Of a stretch of 64,000 bases of DNA, positions 45,918 through 54,815 are shown piece after piece. Where the stretch lies: positions 62,001 through 126,000 of the forward strand of contig NZ_QEQK01000001.1 in assembly GCF_003151135.1 (NCBI RefSeq). The letters are read 5' to 3'. The stretch is from Abyssibacter profundi. GTDB taxonomy: Bacteria; Pseudomonadota; Gammaproteobacteria; Nevskiales; OUC007. Below the pieces are notes generated by a model, which was not told where the DNA came from, made no database searches, and saw only the letters and a program-made list of their open reading frames with translations. The translations under genes and the position numbers were made by a program. Every line of letters begins with the position of its first letter. Position 1 is the first letter of the stretch.

Positions 45918-46867
45918 TCCGGCGGACCAAGCGCCGCAACCAGCGCCTGAAAATCCGCGGGGAGCGGCGCACGCAGCTGGATCGACTCACCCGTCATGGG
46001 CTGCTCGAAACCCAGCTCAAACGCGTGCAACGCCTGGCGACGAAAGCCATGTAACTCGGCTTGCAGGCTGTCCGTTGCCCCCGCCAGGCCACTGCCGCGT
46101 CGCCCGTACTGCGGATCACCGACGATCGGAAATCCCCTGCTTTGCAGATGTACCCGAATCTGATGCGTGCGCCCCGTCTCCAAACGCACGTCCAGCAGGC
46201 TATGGTGCGCCCAGCGGGAACGCACGCGGTAATGAGTAACCGCATGCCGACCGTCACGCCGGACGGCAAAGCGTGTTCGATCCTGCGGGTGACGCCCCAG
46301 CGGGGCATCGATCCGGTCGCCGGCAATCACGCGCCCCCAGACCAGGGCCTGGTACTGCCGCCGAATCGACCGCGCCTGCATGGCCTGCGAGAGCCGGTGG
46401 TACGCCTCCGGATGGCGCGCGATGATCAGCAGACCGCTGGTCAGCTTATCCAGCCGGTGAATCAAACCAGCGCGCGGCAGTTGCTGCAGCTGCGGGTCGT
46501 GATGCAACAGGGCGTTCTGCAAGGTGCCCCGGGGCTGTCCCGCCCCGGGATGGACGACCAACCCAGCCGGCTTATTGATTACCAGACAATCGTCGTCTTC
46601 ATGCACGACTTCCAGCGGCATCGCTTCGGGCGCTGTTTCCACCGCTGCCTCGAAGACTGGGTCGACCTCTATATGCTGACCGGTCTGCACCGCAGCGCGC
46701 TGATTCGTGATCAGCGCTTGGTCGATACGCACGCGCCCGTCCTGGATCCATCGCTGCACACGACTGCGCGAAACATCGACCATCAGTTCGGCCAGCGCAC
46801 GATCCAGGCGCGCGCCGGAGAGAACTTCCGGAACCTCAAACACTCGAATGTCGGAACTCGTTGACAC
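45914..46867 (-). CDS. rluD: Pseudouridine synthase RluD (23S rRNA)
   Basis: RluD makes pseudouridines 1911, 1915 and 1917 in helix 69 of 23S rRNA. The protein begins with an S4 RNA-binding domain (GARLDRALAELMVDVSRSRVQRWIQDGRV) and continues with the catalytic domain. Its active-site aspartate lies in HRLDKLTSGLL, where Leu replaces the usual Asp after Lys. The GTG at 46867 is used (MSTSSDIRVFEV); longer in-frame readings cross into bamD. Only 43 bp separate this start from the divergent bamD. RluD assignment rests on the yfiH and bamD neighbours; RluC would be the alternative. Confidence 0.9.
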   Translation of the reverse strand: MSTSSDIRVFEVPEVLSGARLDRALAELMVDVSRSRVQRWIQDGRVRIDQALITNQRAAVQTGQHIEVDPVFEAAVETAPEAMPLEVVHEDDDCLVINKPAGLVVHPGAGQPRGTLQNALLHHDPQLQQLPRAGLIHRLDKLTSGLLIIARHPEAYHRLSQAMQARSIRRQYQALVWGRVIAGDRIDAPLGRHPQDRTRFAVRRDGRHAVTHYRVRSRWAHHSLLDVRLETGRTHQIRVHLQSRGFPIVGDPQYGRRGSGLAGATDSLQAELHGFRRQALHAFELGFEQPMTGESIQLRAPLPADFQALVAALGPPE

Positions 46868-46873
46868 GATCGG

Positions 46874-46879
46874 TATACT
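46874..46879 (+). promoter_or_regulatory. Putative -10 element for bamD
   Basis: TATACT lies 31 bases before the bamD ATG, inside the 43-bp divergent gap with rluD. The same GTATAC palindrome reads TATACC toward rluD, so both promoters may overlap. The -35 match (TCGGAA) is weak. Confidence 0.35.
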
Positions 46880-46910
46880 CTTGCGGCCTCTTCTGAGAAC
46901 ACGACCCCGA

Positions 46911-47819
46911 ATGATAGCCATCCGACTGCCGGCCCTCTTGCTGGTCGGCGCGAGTCTAGTGCTTGGCGGCTGCGCCAGCGACGATGATGCCCTGGCACCC
47001 GCGAATCCGTTTCGCGACGAGCTGCCCAAGCGCTTGCTACGCCTGCAGGCTGATCAGGTCTACCGGATGGCCCGCCGTTCGCTGGATGCGGCCGACTATG
47101 ACGGCGCCATCGGCCAGTACCGCGCCATTCTGCTGCGCTTTCCATTTTCGCAGTACGCGACGCAGGCCCAGCTCGAACTGATCTACGCCAACTACAAGGC
47201 CTATGCACCGGATAGTGCGCTGGCCGACGCGGACCGGTTTTTGCGCGAGCACCCGCGGCACCCCCAGATCGAATACGTGTATTACCTGCGCGGCCTGATC
47301 CACTACAGCCGCGCCAATGCCGACGGCGACCTGCTGCCCTGGTCGGACTCGCATAGCTACGACCCGACCTACGCACGTCGCGCCTTCGATGCCTTTGGAC
47401 AGCTCATCCAGCGCTATCCGGACAGCCGCTACGCACCGGATGCCCGCCAGCGCATGGTATTGCTACGGGATCGCGTGGCTCAGCATGAGTTGGAGATCGC
47501 GCGCTATTACATGAAGCGCAAGGCCTATGTCGCCGCCAGTCGCCGTGCCGAAGACATTCTGGAGCGGTTCCAGGGCACATCGGTTATTCCGGAAACCCTG
47601 GGCATGCTTGAATCCGCCTATCGGTCGCTGGAGCTGACCGAGTTGGCCGAGGCCACAGCGTCACTTGCGCAAGCCAACTATGGCGCGCCTGTCACGCCAG
47701 CAACCGAAACGTCGGGTCCGCACGCCAAGCCAGAGCAGCTCAGCCTGCCGCCGGTCATCGACCGAACCGGCCCCGAAACGGTGACCAGCGACGACGCATC
47801 GGAAGACAGCGCGCCTTAG
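46911..47819 (+). CDS. bamD: Outer-membrane assembly lipoprotein BamD
   Basis: BamD is the essential TPR lipoprotein of the BAM complex, working with BamA to insert beta-barrels such as LptD. The signal peptide MIAIRLPALLLVGASLVLGGC ends in a lipobox. TPR-like units cover residues 40-240, with the family blocks AILLRFPFSQYATQAQLELIYANYK, HPQIEYVYYLRGLIHY and PDSRYAPDARQRM. Of 302 residues the last 60 form a low-complexity acidic tail, longer than in E. coli (about 245 residues). The ATG at 46911 gives the signal peptide. Divergent from rluD, as in enterics. Confidence 0.95.
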   Translation: MIAIRLPALLLVGASLVLGGCASDDDALAPANPFRDELPKRLLRLQADQVYRMARRSLDAADYDGAIGQYRAILLRFPFSQYATQAQLELIYANYKAYAPDSALADADRFLREHPRHPQIEYVYYLRGLIHYSRANADGDLLPWSDSHSYDPTYARRAFDAFGQLIQRYPDSRYAPDARQRMVLLRDRVAQHELEIARYYMKRKAYVAASRRAEDILERFQGTSVIPETLGMLESAYRSLELTELAEATASLAQANYGAPVTPATETSGPHAKPEQLSLPPVIDRTGPETVTSDDASEDSAP

Positions 47820-47853
47820 CGCAGCGGCTGGCGTGGCCACGGTCGTCCGCTAT

Positions 47854-47893
47854 GGGCAGGGGCGACCGTCGCGCAGCATCGATCGCCCTGCCC
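47854..47893. terminator. Hairpin between convergent bamD and nadE
   Basis: GGGCAGGGGCGA (47854-47865) can pair with TCGCCCTGCCC (47883-47893) with one bulged base, giving a GC-rich 11-bp stem. No T run follows, but the position between convergent genes fits a shared terminator. Confidence 0.35.
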
Positions 47894-47908
47894 GACCTGC
47901 GTACCGGA

Positions 47909-49546
47909 CTAGATGTCTTCGTAGACCGCGGTAATCGGGTAGCGGCGATCCCGGCCAAAGGCCCGGGCTGTGACCTTGGGCCCCGGCGGTGCCTGCCGGC
48001 GCTTGTATTCGTTATGCCGAATCATGCGGGCCACCCGCTTGACCAGTTCGCCATCGAACCCCTGCTCCGCAATCTCAGCCAGGGTTGCGTGGTCCTCGAC
48101 ATAGGCGCGGATGATGGCATCGAGGGTTTCGTACGGCGGCAGGCTATCGGAATCCTGCTGATCATCGCGCAGTTCCGCAGACGGCGGTCGGTCGATCACA
48201 GCCTGCGGTATGACCGGTGACTCGCCCGACTTCACCTGGGCGTTGCGCCAGTTGGCCAGCTTGAAGACCAATGTCTTGTAGACATCCTTGAGTGGCGCAA
48301 AGCCACCAGCCATATCGCCGTAAAGCGTTGCATAACCGGTCGCCAGTTCGCTCTTGTTACCCGTTGCCAGCACGAGATAGCGAAATTTGTTGGACAGGGC
48401 CATCAGCAGCGTGCCGCGCACACGAGACTGGATATTCTCCTCGGTGACGTCCACCTCGCAGCCAGCGAACTCAGCGGCCAGGGCATCGCCGAACTGCTCC
48501 ACCATCGGTTCGATACCGATGTCGGAAAAGCGCACACCCAGGCGTTCGGCCTGCGCACGCGCCTCGCGGCGAGAGAGTTCAGAGGTATAGCGAGAAGGCA
48601 TGGCCACGCACCAGACGCGGTCCGCGCCCAGCGCATCAACTGCCAGCGCCAATACCAGCGAAGAATCAATGCCGCCCGACAAACCGATCAGCACGCCATC
48701 AAAGCGATTGCGATTGACGTAGTCGGCAATTGACATGGTCAGCGCCTGCCAGCAGAGCTGCTCCATGGACTTATCGGTCTTCTTGGCCGGCTTGGCGTTG
48801 GCCACATGGTCGATGGGCACGTCTGCCAAGAACACCCCTTCCTCGAAGGTCGGCGCCCGGGCGATGATCTGCCCGTCATAGCGCGCCGCCATCGAATCAC
48901 CGTCGAAAACCAACTCGTCCTGCCCGCCCACGCAATTGACGTAGACGATGGACAGCCCGGTTTCGCGCGCCCGTTCCGCCAGCACCTGATTGCGCTGTTC
49001 GTGCTTGGTTTCGTGGAACGGCGAGGCGTTGATGTTGATCAGCAGGCTGGCGCCGGCCTTGGCAACATCTGCCGTCGGCCCCGGCTCCCAGATGTCCTCG
49101 CAAATCGTCAGGCCGATCGTCAGTCCGGCCATCTCGAACACGCAGGTCTTATCGCCCTGCGCGAAATGCCGTTCCTCGTCGAAGACACCGTAGTTCGGTA
49201 GCTTCTGCTTGCGGTACTTGGCCACGCGCTTGTCGCCCAGGTACACGTCAGCGGCGTTGTAAATGCCGCCGTCCGTGTATTCCGGGTAGCCGACAATCAC
49301 CCCGATTCCAGAAACCTCCCGCCGGATGCGGGTCAAGCCATCCTTGACCTTGCCGGGCAGACCACGCCGCAGCAGCAAATCGTCAGGCGGATAGCCCAGC
49401 ACGGCCAGCTCCGGAAACACGACGAGATCGGCCTGGTGGGTATCGCGGGCCTCGATGGCGGCCTGGACCATCTTGTCGACGTTGCCCTCGACATCACCCA
49501 CCCACAGGTTGAGCTGGGCCATACAGACCCGCAGCGTTCTTGCCAT
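47909..49546 (-). CDS. nadE: Glutamine-dependent NAD+ synthetase
   Basis: The enzyme amidates nicotinic acid adenine dinucleotide to NAD+ with ammonia released from glutamine. The 545 residues hold an N-terminal nitrilase-type glutaminase, with Glu in VFPELAVLGYPP, Lys in RKQKLPNYG and Cys in LTICEDIWEPG, and a C-terminal synthetase with the P-loop GLSGGIDSSLVLA. YVNCVGGQDELVFDG is the family's loop. It lies 35 bases after sucD on the same strand and converges with bamD. Confidence 0.96.
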   Translation of the reverse strand: MARTLRVCMAQLNLWVGDVEGNVDKMVQAAIEARDTHQADLVVFPELAVLGYPPDDLLLRRGLPGKVKDGLTRIRREVSGIGVIVGYPEYTDGGIYNAADVYLGDKRVAKYRKQKLPNYGVFDEERHFAQGDKTCVFEMAGLTIGLTICEDIWEPGPTADVAKAGASLLININASPFHETKHEQRNQVLAERARETGLSIVYVNCVGGQDELVFDGDSMAARYDGQIIARAPTFEEGVFLADVPIDHVANAKPAKKTDKSMEQLCWQALTMSIADYVNRNRFDGVLIGLSGGIDSSLVLALAVDALGADRVWCVAMPSRYTSELSRREARAQAERLGVRFSDIGIEPMVEQFGDALAAEFAGCEVDVTEENIQSRVRGTLLMALSNKFRYLVLATGNKSELATGYATLYGDMAGGFAPLKDVYKTLVFKLANWRNAQVKSGESPVIPQAVIDRPPSAELRDDQQDSDSLPPYETLDAIIRAYVEDHATLAEIAEQGFDGELVKRVARMIRHNEYKRRQAPPGPKVTARAFGRDRRYPITAVYEDI

Positions 49547-49581
49547 GTCTTATCCCCGGAAGGACGCGGGGTGAGGACGGA

Positions 49582-50451
49582 TCAGGCCAGGGCCTTGGCG
49601 ATGGCCTCGCCGAGATCCGCCGGTGACCGCACGGTGGTGACACCCGCTGCTTCCAGCGCGGCGAATTTGTCGTCGGCCGTACCCTTACCGCCCGAAATAA
49701 TCGCGCCCGCATGCCCCATGCGCTTGCCGGGAGGCGCCGTCACACCCGCGATATAGGCCACCACGGGCTTGGTGACATGCGCCTTGATGTACTCGGCCGC
49801 CTCCTCTTCCTTGGAGCCACCGATCTCGCCGACCATGATGATGCCTTCGGTCTGCGGGTCTTCCTGGAAACGGGAGATCACATCGATAAAGCCCATCCCG
49901 TGCACCGGGTCGCCGCCGATGCCGACACAGGTGGATTGCCCCAGGCCGTTGTTCGTGGTCTGGAACACGGCTTCATACGTCAGGGTGCCGGAACGCGACA
50001 CAATGCCGATCTTGCCCGGCTTGTGGATATGCCCCGGCATGATGCCGATCTTGCATTCGCCGGGGGTAATCACACCCGGGCAGTTCGGCCCGATCAGCAC
50101 GGCATCGGTCTCGCTGAGCGCGGACTTCACCCGCACCATGTCCAACACCGGAATATGCTCGGTGATGCAGACGATCACCTTGATGCCTGCGTCGATCGCC
50201 TCAAGCACAGCGTCTGCTGCAAACGGTGCGGGCACGTAGATCATGCTGGCATTGGCGCCGGTTTCTGCCACGGCATCGGCCACCGTGTTGAACACGGGGC
50301 GGTCCAGATGGGTCTCACCGCCGCGGCCCGGCGTCACGCCTCCGACCAGCTGCGTCCCGTAGGCAATGGCCTGCTCGGAGTGAAACGTGCCCTGGCGACC
50401 CGTGAAGCCCTGGACGACGACCTTGGTGTTCTTGTCAATCAAGATGCTCAT
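49582..50451 (-). CDS. sucD: Succinyl-CoA synthetase alpha subunit
   Basis: SucD binds CoA and carries the phosphohistidine that relays phosphate to ADP or GDP in the TCA cycle. At 289 residues it is standard. The N-terminus reads [24 protein letters not shown] in part, with the CoA-site glycine-rich turn, and [14 protein letters not shown] is typical. The active histidine lies in [17 protein letters not shown] lies eight bases ahead of the ATG. It follows sucC by 26 bases. Confidence 0.97.
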   Translation of the reverse strand: MSILIDKNTKVVVQGFTGRQGTFHSEQAIAYGTQLVGGVTPGRGGETHLDRPVFNTVADAVAETGANASMIYVPAPFAADAVLEAIDAGIKVIVCITEHIPVLDMVRVKSALSETDAVLIGPNCPGVITPGECKIGIMPGHIHKPGKIGIVSRSGTLTYEAVFQTTNNGLGQSTCVGIGGDPVHGMGFIDVISRFQEDPQTEGIIMVGEIGGSKEEEAAEYIKAHVTKPVVAYIAGVTAPPGKRMGHAGAIISGGKGTADDKFAALEAAGVTTVRSPADLGEAIAKALA

Positions 50452-50477
50452 TGATAAATCCTTGTGTGGTCCGGGCT

Positions 50478-51638
50478 CTACTTGGCAGCCGCCACGACCT
50501 TGGTCGCCGCGTCGGTCAGATCCACAGCGGGAATGATTTCGAAATCCGATTCTTCGAGCAGCTTGCGACCCTGCTCGACGTTAGTGCCTTCCAGACGCGC
50601 GACGACAGGAATCGTCAGCCCCACCTGGCGAACCGCCTCGATAATGCCTTCGGCGATCAGGTCACAGCGCACGATGCCACCGAAAATGTTGACCAGAATG
50701 GCCTTGACGTCACCCCCGGAGGTGATGAGCTTGAAGGCCTCGGTGACGCGCTCGGCCGTCGCGCCGCCGCCCACGTCCAGGAAGTTCGCAGGCTGCCCGC
50801 CGTGCAGCTTGATGATGTCCATGGTCGCCATGGCCAAGCCCGCGCCATTGACCATGCAGCCGATGTCGCCATCCAGCGTGACGTAGTTGAGGTCATGCTT
50901 GGCGGCCGCCAGCTCCTTCTCGTCTTCCTGCGTCGGATCGGCCATGGCAGCGATGTCCTTGTGACGGAACAACGCGTTGTCATCAAAGTTCAGCTTGGCA
51001 TCCAGCGCGGCCAGATTGCCGTCGCCCGTGACAATCAGGGGATTGATCTCGACCAGGCTGGCATCACGCTCGTGGAACAAGCGGATGAAACCGTTGACGA
51101 TTTTGGCGAACTGACCAACCTGGTCCTTGTTCAATCCAAGGAAGAAGCCCAGACGCCGCGCCTGGTAACCGGAAAAGCCGGCGCCCGGCGGCACGCCGAT
51201 CGCCAGGATCTTTTCGGGCGTCTTCTCGGCGACTTCCTCGATGTCCATCCCGCCTTCCGGCGACGCCATGACCACGATGCGATCAGTGCCTCGATCCACC
51301 AGCACGGACAGATAGAGTTCGGTTTCGATGGCCGACGGCTCCTCAACCAGCACCTGGCTGATCGGCAGCCCCTGGGCATCGGTCTGCTTGGTCACCAGGC
51401 GCTGACCGAGCATGCCGGCAGCCGCCTCGCGAACCTCGTCCAAACTGTCGACCAGCTTGACGCCACCGGCCTTGCCGCGCCCGCCGGCATGGACCTGCGC
51501 CTTAACGACCCAGCGCTCGCCACCCAGCTTTTTGGCGGCCTCAACGGCGTCTTCGGGAGAACTGGCGACGTGACCCGTCGGGACGGGAATGCCGTATTCG
51601 GCAAACAGGCCCTTGGCCTGATACTCATGCAGGTTCAT
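50478..51638 (-). CDS. sucC: Succinyl-CoA synthetase beta subunit
   Basis: SucC carries the ATP-grasp nucleotide site and, with SucD, makes succinate and ATP (or GTP) from succinyl-CoA. The 386-residue protein begins [20 protein letters not shown], the usual opening, and has [29 protein letters not shown] and [17 protein letters not shown]. The ATG at 51638 is chosen by that opening; the upstream 20 codons lack support. No sucAB genes are in the window. The gene is divergent from pilS, an arrangement known from Xanthomonas. Confidence 0.97.
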   Translation of the reverse strand: MNLHEYQAKGLFAEYGIPVPTGHVASSPEDAVEAAKKLGGERWVVKAQVHAGGRGKAGGVKLVDSLDEVREAAAGMLGQRLVTKQTDAQGLPISQVLVEEPSAIETELYLSVLVDRGTDRIVVMASPEGGMDIEEVAEKTPEKILAIGVPPGAGFSGYQARRLGFFLGLNKDQVGQFAKIVNGFIRLFHERDASLVEINPLIVTGDGNLAALDAKLNFDDNALFRHKDIAAMADPTQEDEKELAAAKHDLNYVTLDGDIGCMVNGAGLAMATMDIIKLHGGQPANFLDVGGGATAERVTEAFKLITSGGDVKAILVNIFGGIVRCDLIAEGIIEAVRQVGLTIPVVARLEGTNVEQGRKLLEESDFEIIPAVDLTDAATKVVAAAK

Positions 51639-51767
51639 TGCACACCGGACTCGGGATGATGGGCTGCGGATTCTCTCCCATCGCCGTGCGAGGCGCAAAA
51701 CAGGGCCGTATGCTTGCCATTCTTCGGCTGGCAGATTTCACACCATGACACCGCCTTTGTTCGCATC

Positions 51768-53384
51768 ATGACGGGCCGTTTTCTCGCGCGCGAAATCGTG
51801 AATCGACCGGGCGCAGCCGACTGGCGCGTGCTGCGAGCGCTGACGGCCTACCGCTGGATTGTGTCGGTCATCGCGCTGGCCCTGATCTACCTCGACCTCG
51901 GAGCCCGCGCGCTGGGCATCATCCGCCCCGAACTGTTTCTGATCGTCGCGCTCGGATCCGCACTGCATGCCATGGGCGCCACGGTGACGCTGGAATTGAA
52001 GCGCCCCGCGCTGGACGCGCAGACGCTGTTCCAAACCATTGCCGACATGACTACCGTCGGCCTGTGGATGTGGACCACCGGCGGCGTTAGCAGCGGCCTG
52101 GGCGTGCTGATGGTCTTCCCCATGATCGCGGCCAGCCTGTTGCTGAATCGCCGCATGGTGTTGCTGGTGGCTGCGCTGACGAGCATCGGCCTGCTCACAC
52201 TGGAAGTCATGCGCTCACTGAGCGGCCCGGACGCCCAGGCGCTGACCGAAGCCGGGCTGCTTGGTCTGCTGATGTTCGCCATGGGGCTGACCAGCCATGC
52301 GCTGGCCGGCCGCGCGCGGCGCAGTGAAGCGCTGGCACGTCAGGTGGGCGGCGACCTGGTCAGCCTGTCGCGCCTCAACGAAAGCATTGTTGCGCGGATA
52401 CGTGCAGGTGTCATCGCCGTCACCGGCCGCGGCACCATCCAGCTGGTCAATCCAGCGGCCCGGCGACTGATCAAACTGGATGCCTCCGCCCACGGTCGCG
52501 CGCTGGACGCCGTGGCGCCGTGGCTGGCCAGCGCACTGAATGACTGGCGCACTGACCCCACCCGTCATGACGACCGCGTGCTGGCTTCGAACGGCAAATC
52601 GGTGTCGGCCCAGTTCGTGCGCCTGGGCTGGGGCGATCGCGCCCCGGTGCTGATCATGTTGGAAGACGCCGATGCCCTGGCCCAGCAGGCCCAACAGATG
52701 AAATTGGCTGCCTTGGGACGGCTATCGGCGTCGATTGCGCACGAAATTCGTAATCCGCTGAATGCCATTAGCAACGCTGCGCAGCTGCTGGAGGAGTCGC
52801 CCGACCTGGGCGAAGACGACCACGCCCTGAATGCCATCGTCCGTCGGAATGCCGGACGCATCGAGAGCATCGTGCGCGACGTGCTGTCGCTATCACGGCC
52901 GGCCCCCAGCGCGCCCATCGCACTGGACCTGCACGCAGAGCTGCTCAGCGTGTTCGAGCAATTTCGCGAATCCGGGCTCAGCGAGCATTGCGAGCTCGAC
53001 CTGTCAGGTGTGGACCCTGCACTGCAGGTCATGGTGGACCCCAACCACCTGCGGCGCATTCTCACCAACCTGTGGGAGAACAGCTGCGAGCACGCGACAA
53101 CCCAGCCGGTCAGGCTCACCGTCACCGCGCGGCAGACCGAGGACTCGGTCGCGATGAAGCTAACTGACAATGGCCCGGGTGTTTCGGCCGCCGATGCCGA
53201 GCACATATTCGAGCCCTTCTTCACCACCCGCGCCGCTGGCACGGGACTCGGCCTGTTTCTGGCCAAGGAGTTGGCGCGCCATAATGGTGGCCAGTTGACG
53301 CTGGAGCCAAGCCGCGAGGGCGCCTGTTTTCGGCTGCAACTACCCGCCCGTATGACCGACGCTGGAGAACCCGCCTACCCATGA
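51768..53384 (+). CDS. pilS: Sensor histidine kinase PilS-like
   Basis: PilS is the membrane kinase that controls type IV pilin transcription through PilR. This 538-residue protein has six hydrophobic segments in the first 190 residues, a short PAS-like stretch (VRAGVIAVTGRGTIQLVNPAARRL in part), then HisKA with phosphoacceptor His in SIAHEIRNPLNAISNAAQLLEE, and the ATPase domain with LTDNGPGVS, FEPFFTTRAAGTGLGLFLAKEL. The start is uncertain: ATG at 51768 is used, with a TTG at 51714 as the alternative. It overlaps pilR (ATGA). The identification rests on topology and the pairing with pilR, next to sucC. Confidence 0.87.
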   Translation: MTGRFLAREIVNRPGAADWRVLRALTAYRWIVSVIALALIYLDLGARALGIIRPELFLIVALGSALHAMGATVTLELKRPALDAQTLFQTIADMTTVGLWMWTTGGVSSGLGVLMVFPMIAASLLLNRRMVLLVAALTSIGLLTLEVMRSLSGPDAQALTEAGLLGLLMFAMGLTSHALAGRARRSEALARQVGGDLVSLSRLNESIVARIRAGVIAVTGRGTIQLVNPAARRLIKLDASAHGRALDAVAPWLASALNDWRTDPTRHDDRVLASNGKSVSAQFVRLGWGDRAPVLIMLEDADALAQQAQQMKLAALGRLSASIAHEIRNPLNAISNAAQLLEESPDLGEDDHALNAIVRRNAGRIESIVRDVLSLSRPAPSAPIALDLHAELLSVFEQFRESGLSEHCELDLSGVDPALQVMVDPNHLRRILTNLWENSCEHATTQPVRLTVTARQTEDSVAMKLTDNGPGVSAADAEHIFEPFFTTRAAGTGLGLFLAKELARHNGGQLTLEPSREGACFRLQLPARMTDAGEPAYP

Positions 53385-54718
53385 GTACACCCCGCGTACT
53401 GGTGGTCGACGACGAGGTCGACATTCGCAAGTTGATCGAAATCACCTTGGCCAGAATGGGGGTGGAGACGGATGCGGCGGAGAACGTTGAGTGCGCCCGT
53501 GAGCGCCTCGCCGATGAACAGTTCGATTTGTGTCTCACCGATATGCGGATGCCCGACGGCACCGGCACCGACTTGGTTCGGCACATCCAAACCCACCATC
53601 CGACGTTGCCCGTGGCCGTGATCACCGCCTATGGCAACACCGACGATGCCGTCGAGTGCATGAAGCTCGGGGCATTCGACTTCGTGAGCAAGCCCGTGGA
53701 CATCCACATGCTGCGCAAGCTGGTGGAATCGGCGCTATCGCTGGAGTCGCCCGCCTCCCCGCGCACACCCCAGCCCGCGCAAACGGCGCTGGTCGGCGAA
53801 ACAGCCGGCATTCGCCAGCTACGCAAGACCATCGAAAAGCTTGGCCGCAGTCAGGCACCGGTGTACATCACCGGCGAGTCCGGAACAGGCAAGGAGTTGG
53901 TGGCACGCGAGATCCACAGCCAGGGCACGCGCCGCCATGGTCCGTTCGTACCGGTTAACTGCGGCGCGATCCCTAGCGAACTCATGGAGTCGGAACTCTT
54001 CGGCCACCTGCGCGGCAGTTTTACCGGCGCCACCCAGGACAAGGAAGGGCTGTTTCAGGCGGCCGACGGCGGCACGCTGTTTCTGGACGAAGTCGCCGAC
54101 CTGCCGCTGCACATGCAGGTCAAGCTGTTGCGCGCCATCCAGGAGCGTTCGATCCGCCCCGTAGGCGCCAAAGCCGAAACCCCTGTCGATGTACGGATTG
54201 TTTCAGCCACGCATCACGATCTGGCCGAACGGGTTCGCGAGGGAGTCTTCCGGCAGGACCTGTTTTATCGACTCAACGTCATCCAGGTGACCGTGCCGCC
54301 GCTACGCGAACGCATGGCCGACATCCCTCGACTGGCCAACAGCCTGCTCGCTGGGATTGCCGAGCGCTACGGCTTGTCTCAACCCCCGACACTCACGCCC
54401 GATGCCGTCGAACGCCTGCAGGGGCATAGCTTCCCGGGCAATGTCCGCGAACTCGACAACGTTCTGGAGCGTGCTGTGGCCTTGACCGATAACGATCGGA
54501 TCACGGCCGATGATCTACAGGTCGACCCGGCACCGCCGGCTTCGATGAATGCCGGTGATGACGCCGATGGCCTGCGGAACGAGCTGGAGGACCTTGAGCG
54601 CCAACGCATTCTGGAGGCCCTGCAAGCCACGCGTTTCAACAAGACCAAGGCCGCAGAGCGGCTGGGCATGAGCTTTCGTCAGTTGCGCTACCGGACCAAG
54701 AAACTGGGCATCGATTAA
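53381..54718 (+). CDS. pilR: Sigma54-dependent response regulator PilR-like
   Basis: PilR activates sigma54 promoters when phosphorylated by PilS. The 445 residues comprise a receiver (Asp in [10 protein letters not shown]; Lys in FVSKPVD), the AAA+ domain with Walker [16 protein letters not shown], the sigma54-contact loop as GSFTGATQD (PilR-type, rather than GAFTGA), Walker B-like [12 protein letters not shown], and a C-terminal Fis-type helix-turn-helix ([20 protein letters not shown]). No type IV pilin gene is in the window. A candidate -24/-12 site upstream of flp is noted separately. Confidence 0.9.
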   Translation: MSTPRVLVVDDEVDIRKLIEITLARMGVETDAAENVECARERLADEQFDLCLTDMRMPDGTGTDLVRHIQTHHPTLPVAVITAYGNTDDAVECMKLGAFDFVSKPVDIHMLRKLVESALSLESPASPRTPQPAQTALVGETAGIRQLRKTIEKLGRSQAPVYITGESGTGKELVAREIHSQGTRRHGPFVPVNCGAIPSELMESELFGHLRGSFTGATQDKEGLFQAADGGTLFLDEVADLPLHMQVKLLRAIQERSIRPVGAKAETPVDVRIVSATHHDLAERVREGVFRQDLFYRLNVIQVTVPPLRERMADIPRLANSLLAGIAERYGLSQPPTLTPDAVERLQGHSFPGNVRELDNVLERAVALTDNDRITADDLQVDPAPPASMNAGDDADGLRNELEDLERQRILEALQATRFNKTKAAERLGMSFRQLRYRTKKLGID

Positions 54719-54815
54719 TAGGACCGTCCCACCGCAGTCAGTTACTATGCAAGGCATCGTAACTGCACCCCCAGCACCGGCCACCCAGCGCAGATGCCCC
54801 ACAGAGAAGCGCGAC

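Noticed and set aside
46861-46866. Perfect TTGACA as a -35 box for bamD
   Set aside because: The only -10-like hexamer, TATACT at 46874, is seven bases away, and no -10 box occurs at 16-18 bases; the match is within the rluD start region.
50451-51659. 402-codon plus-strand frame opposite sucC
   Set aside because: SucC is unmistakable on the other strand; the frame has no domain signature and is a GC-driven shadow.
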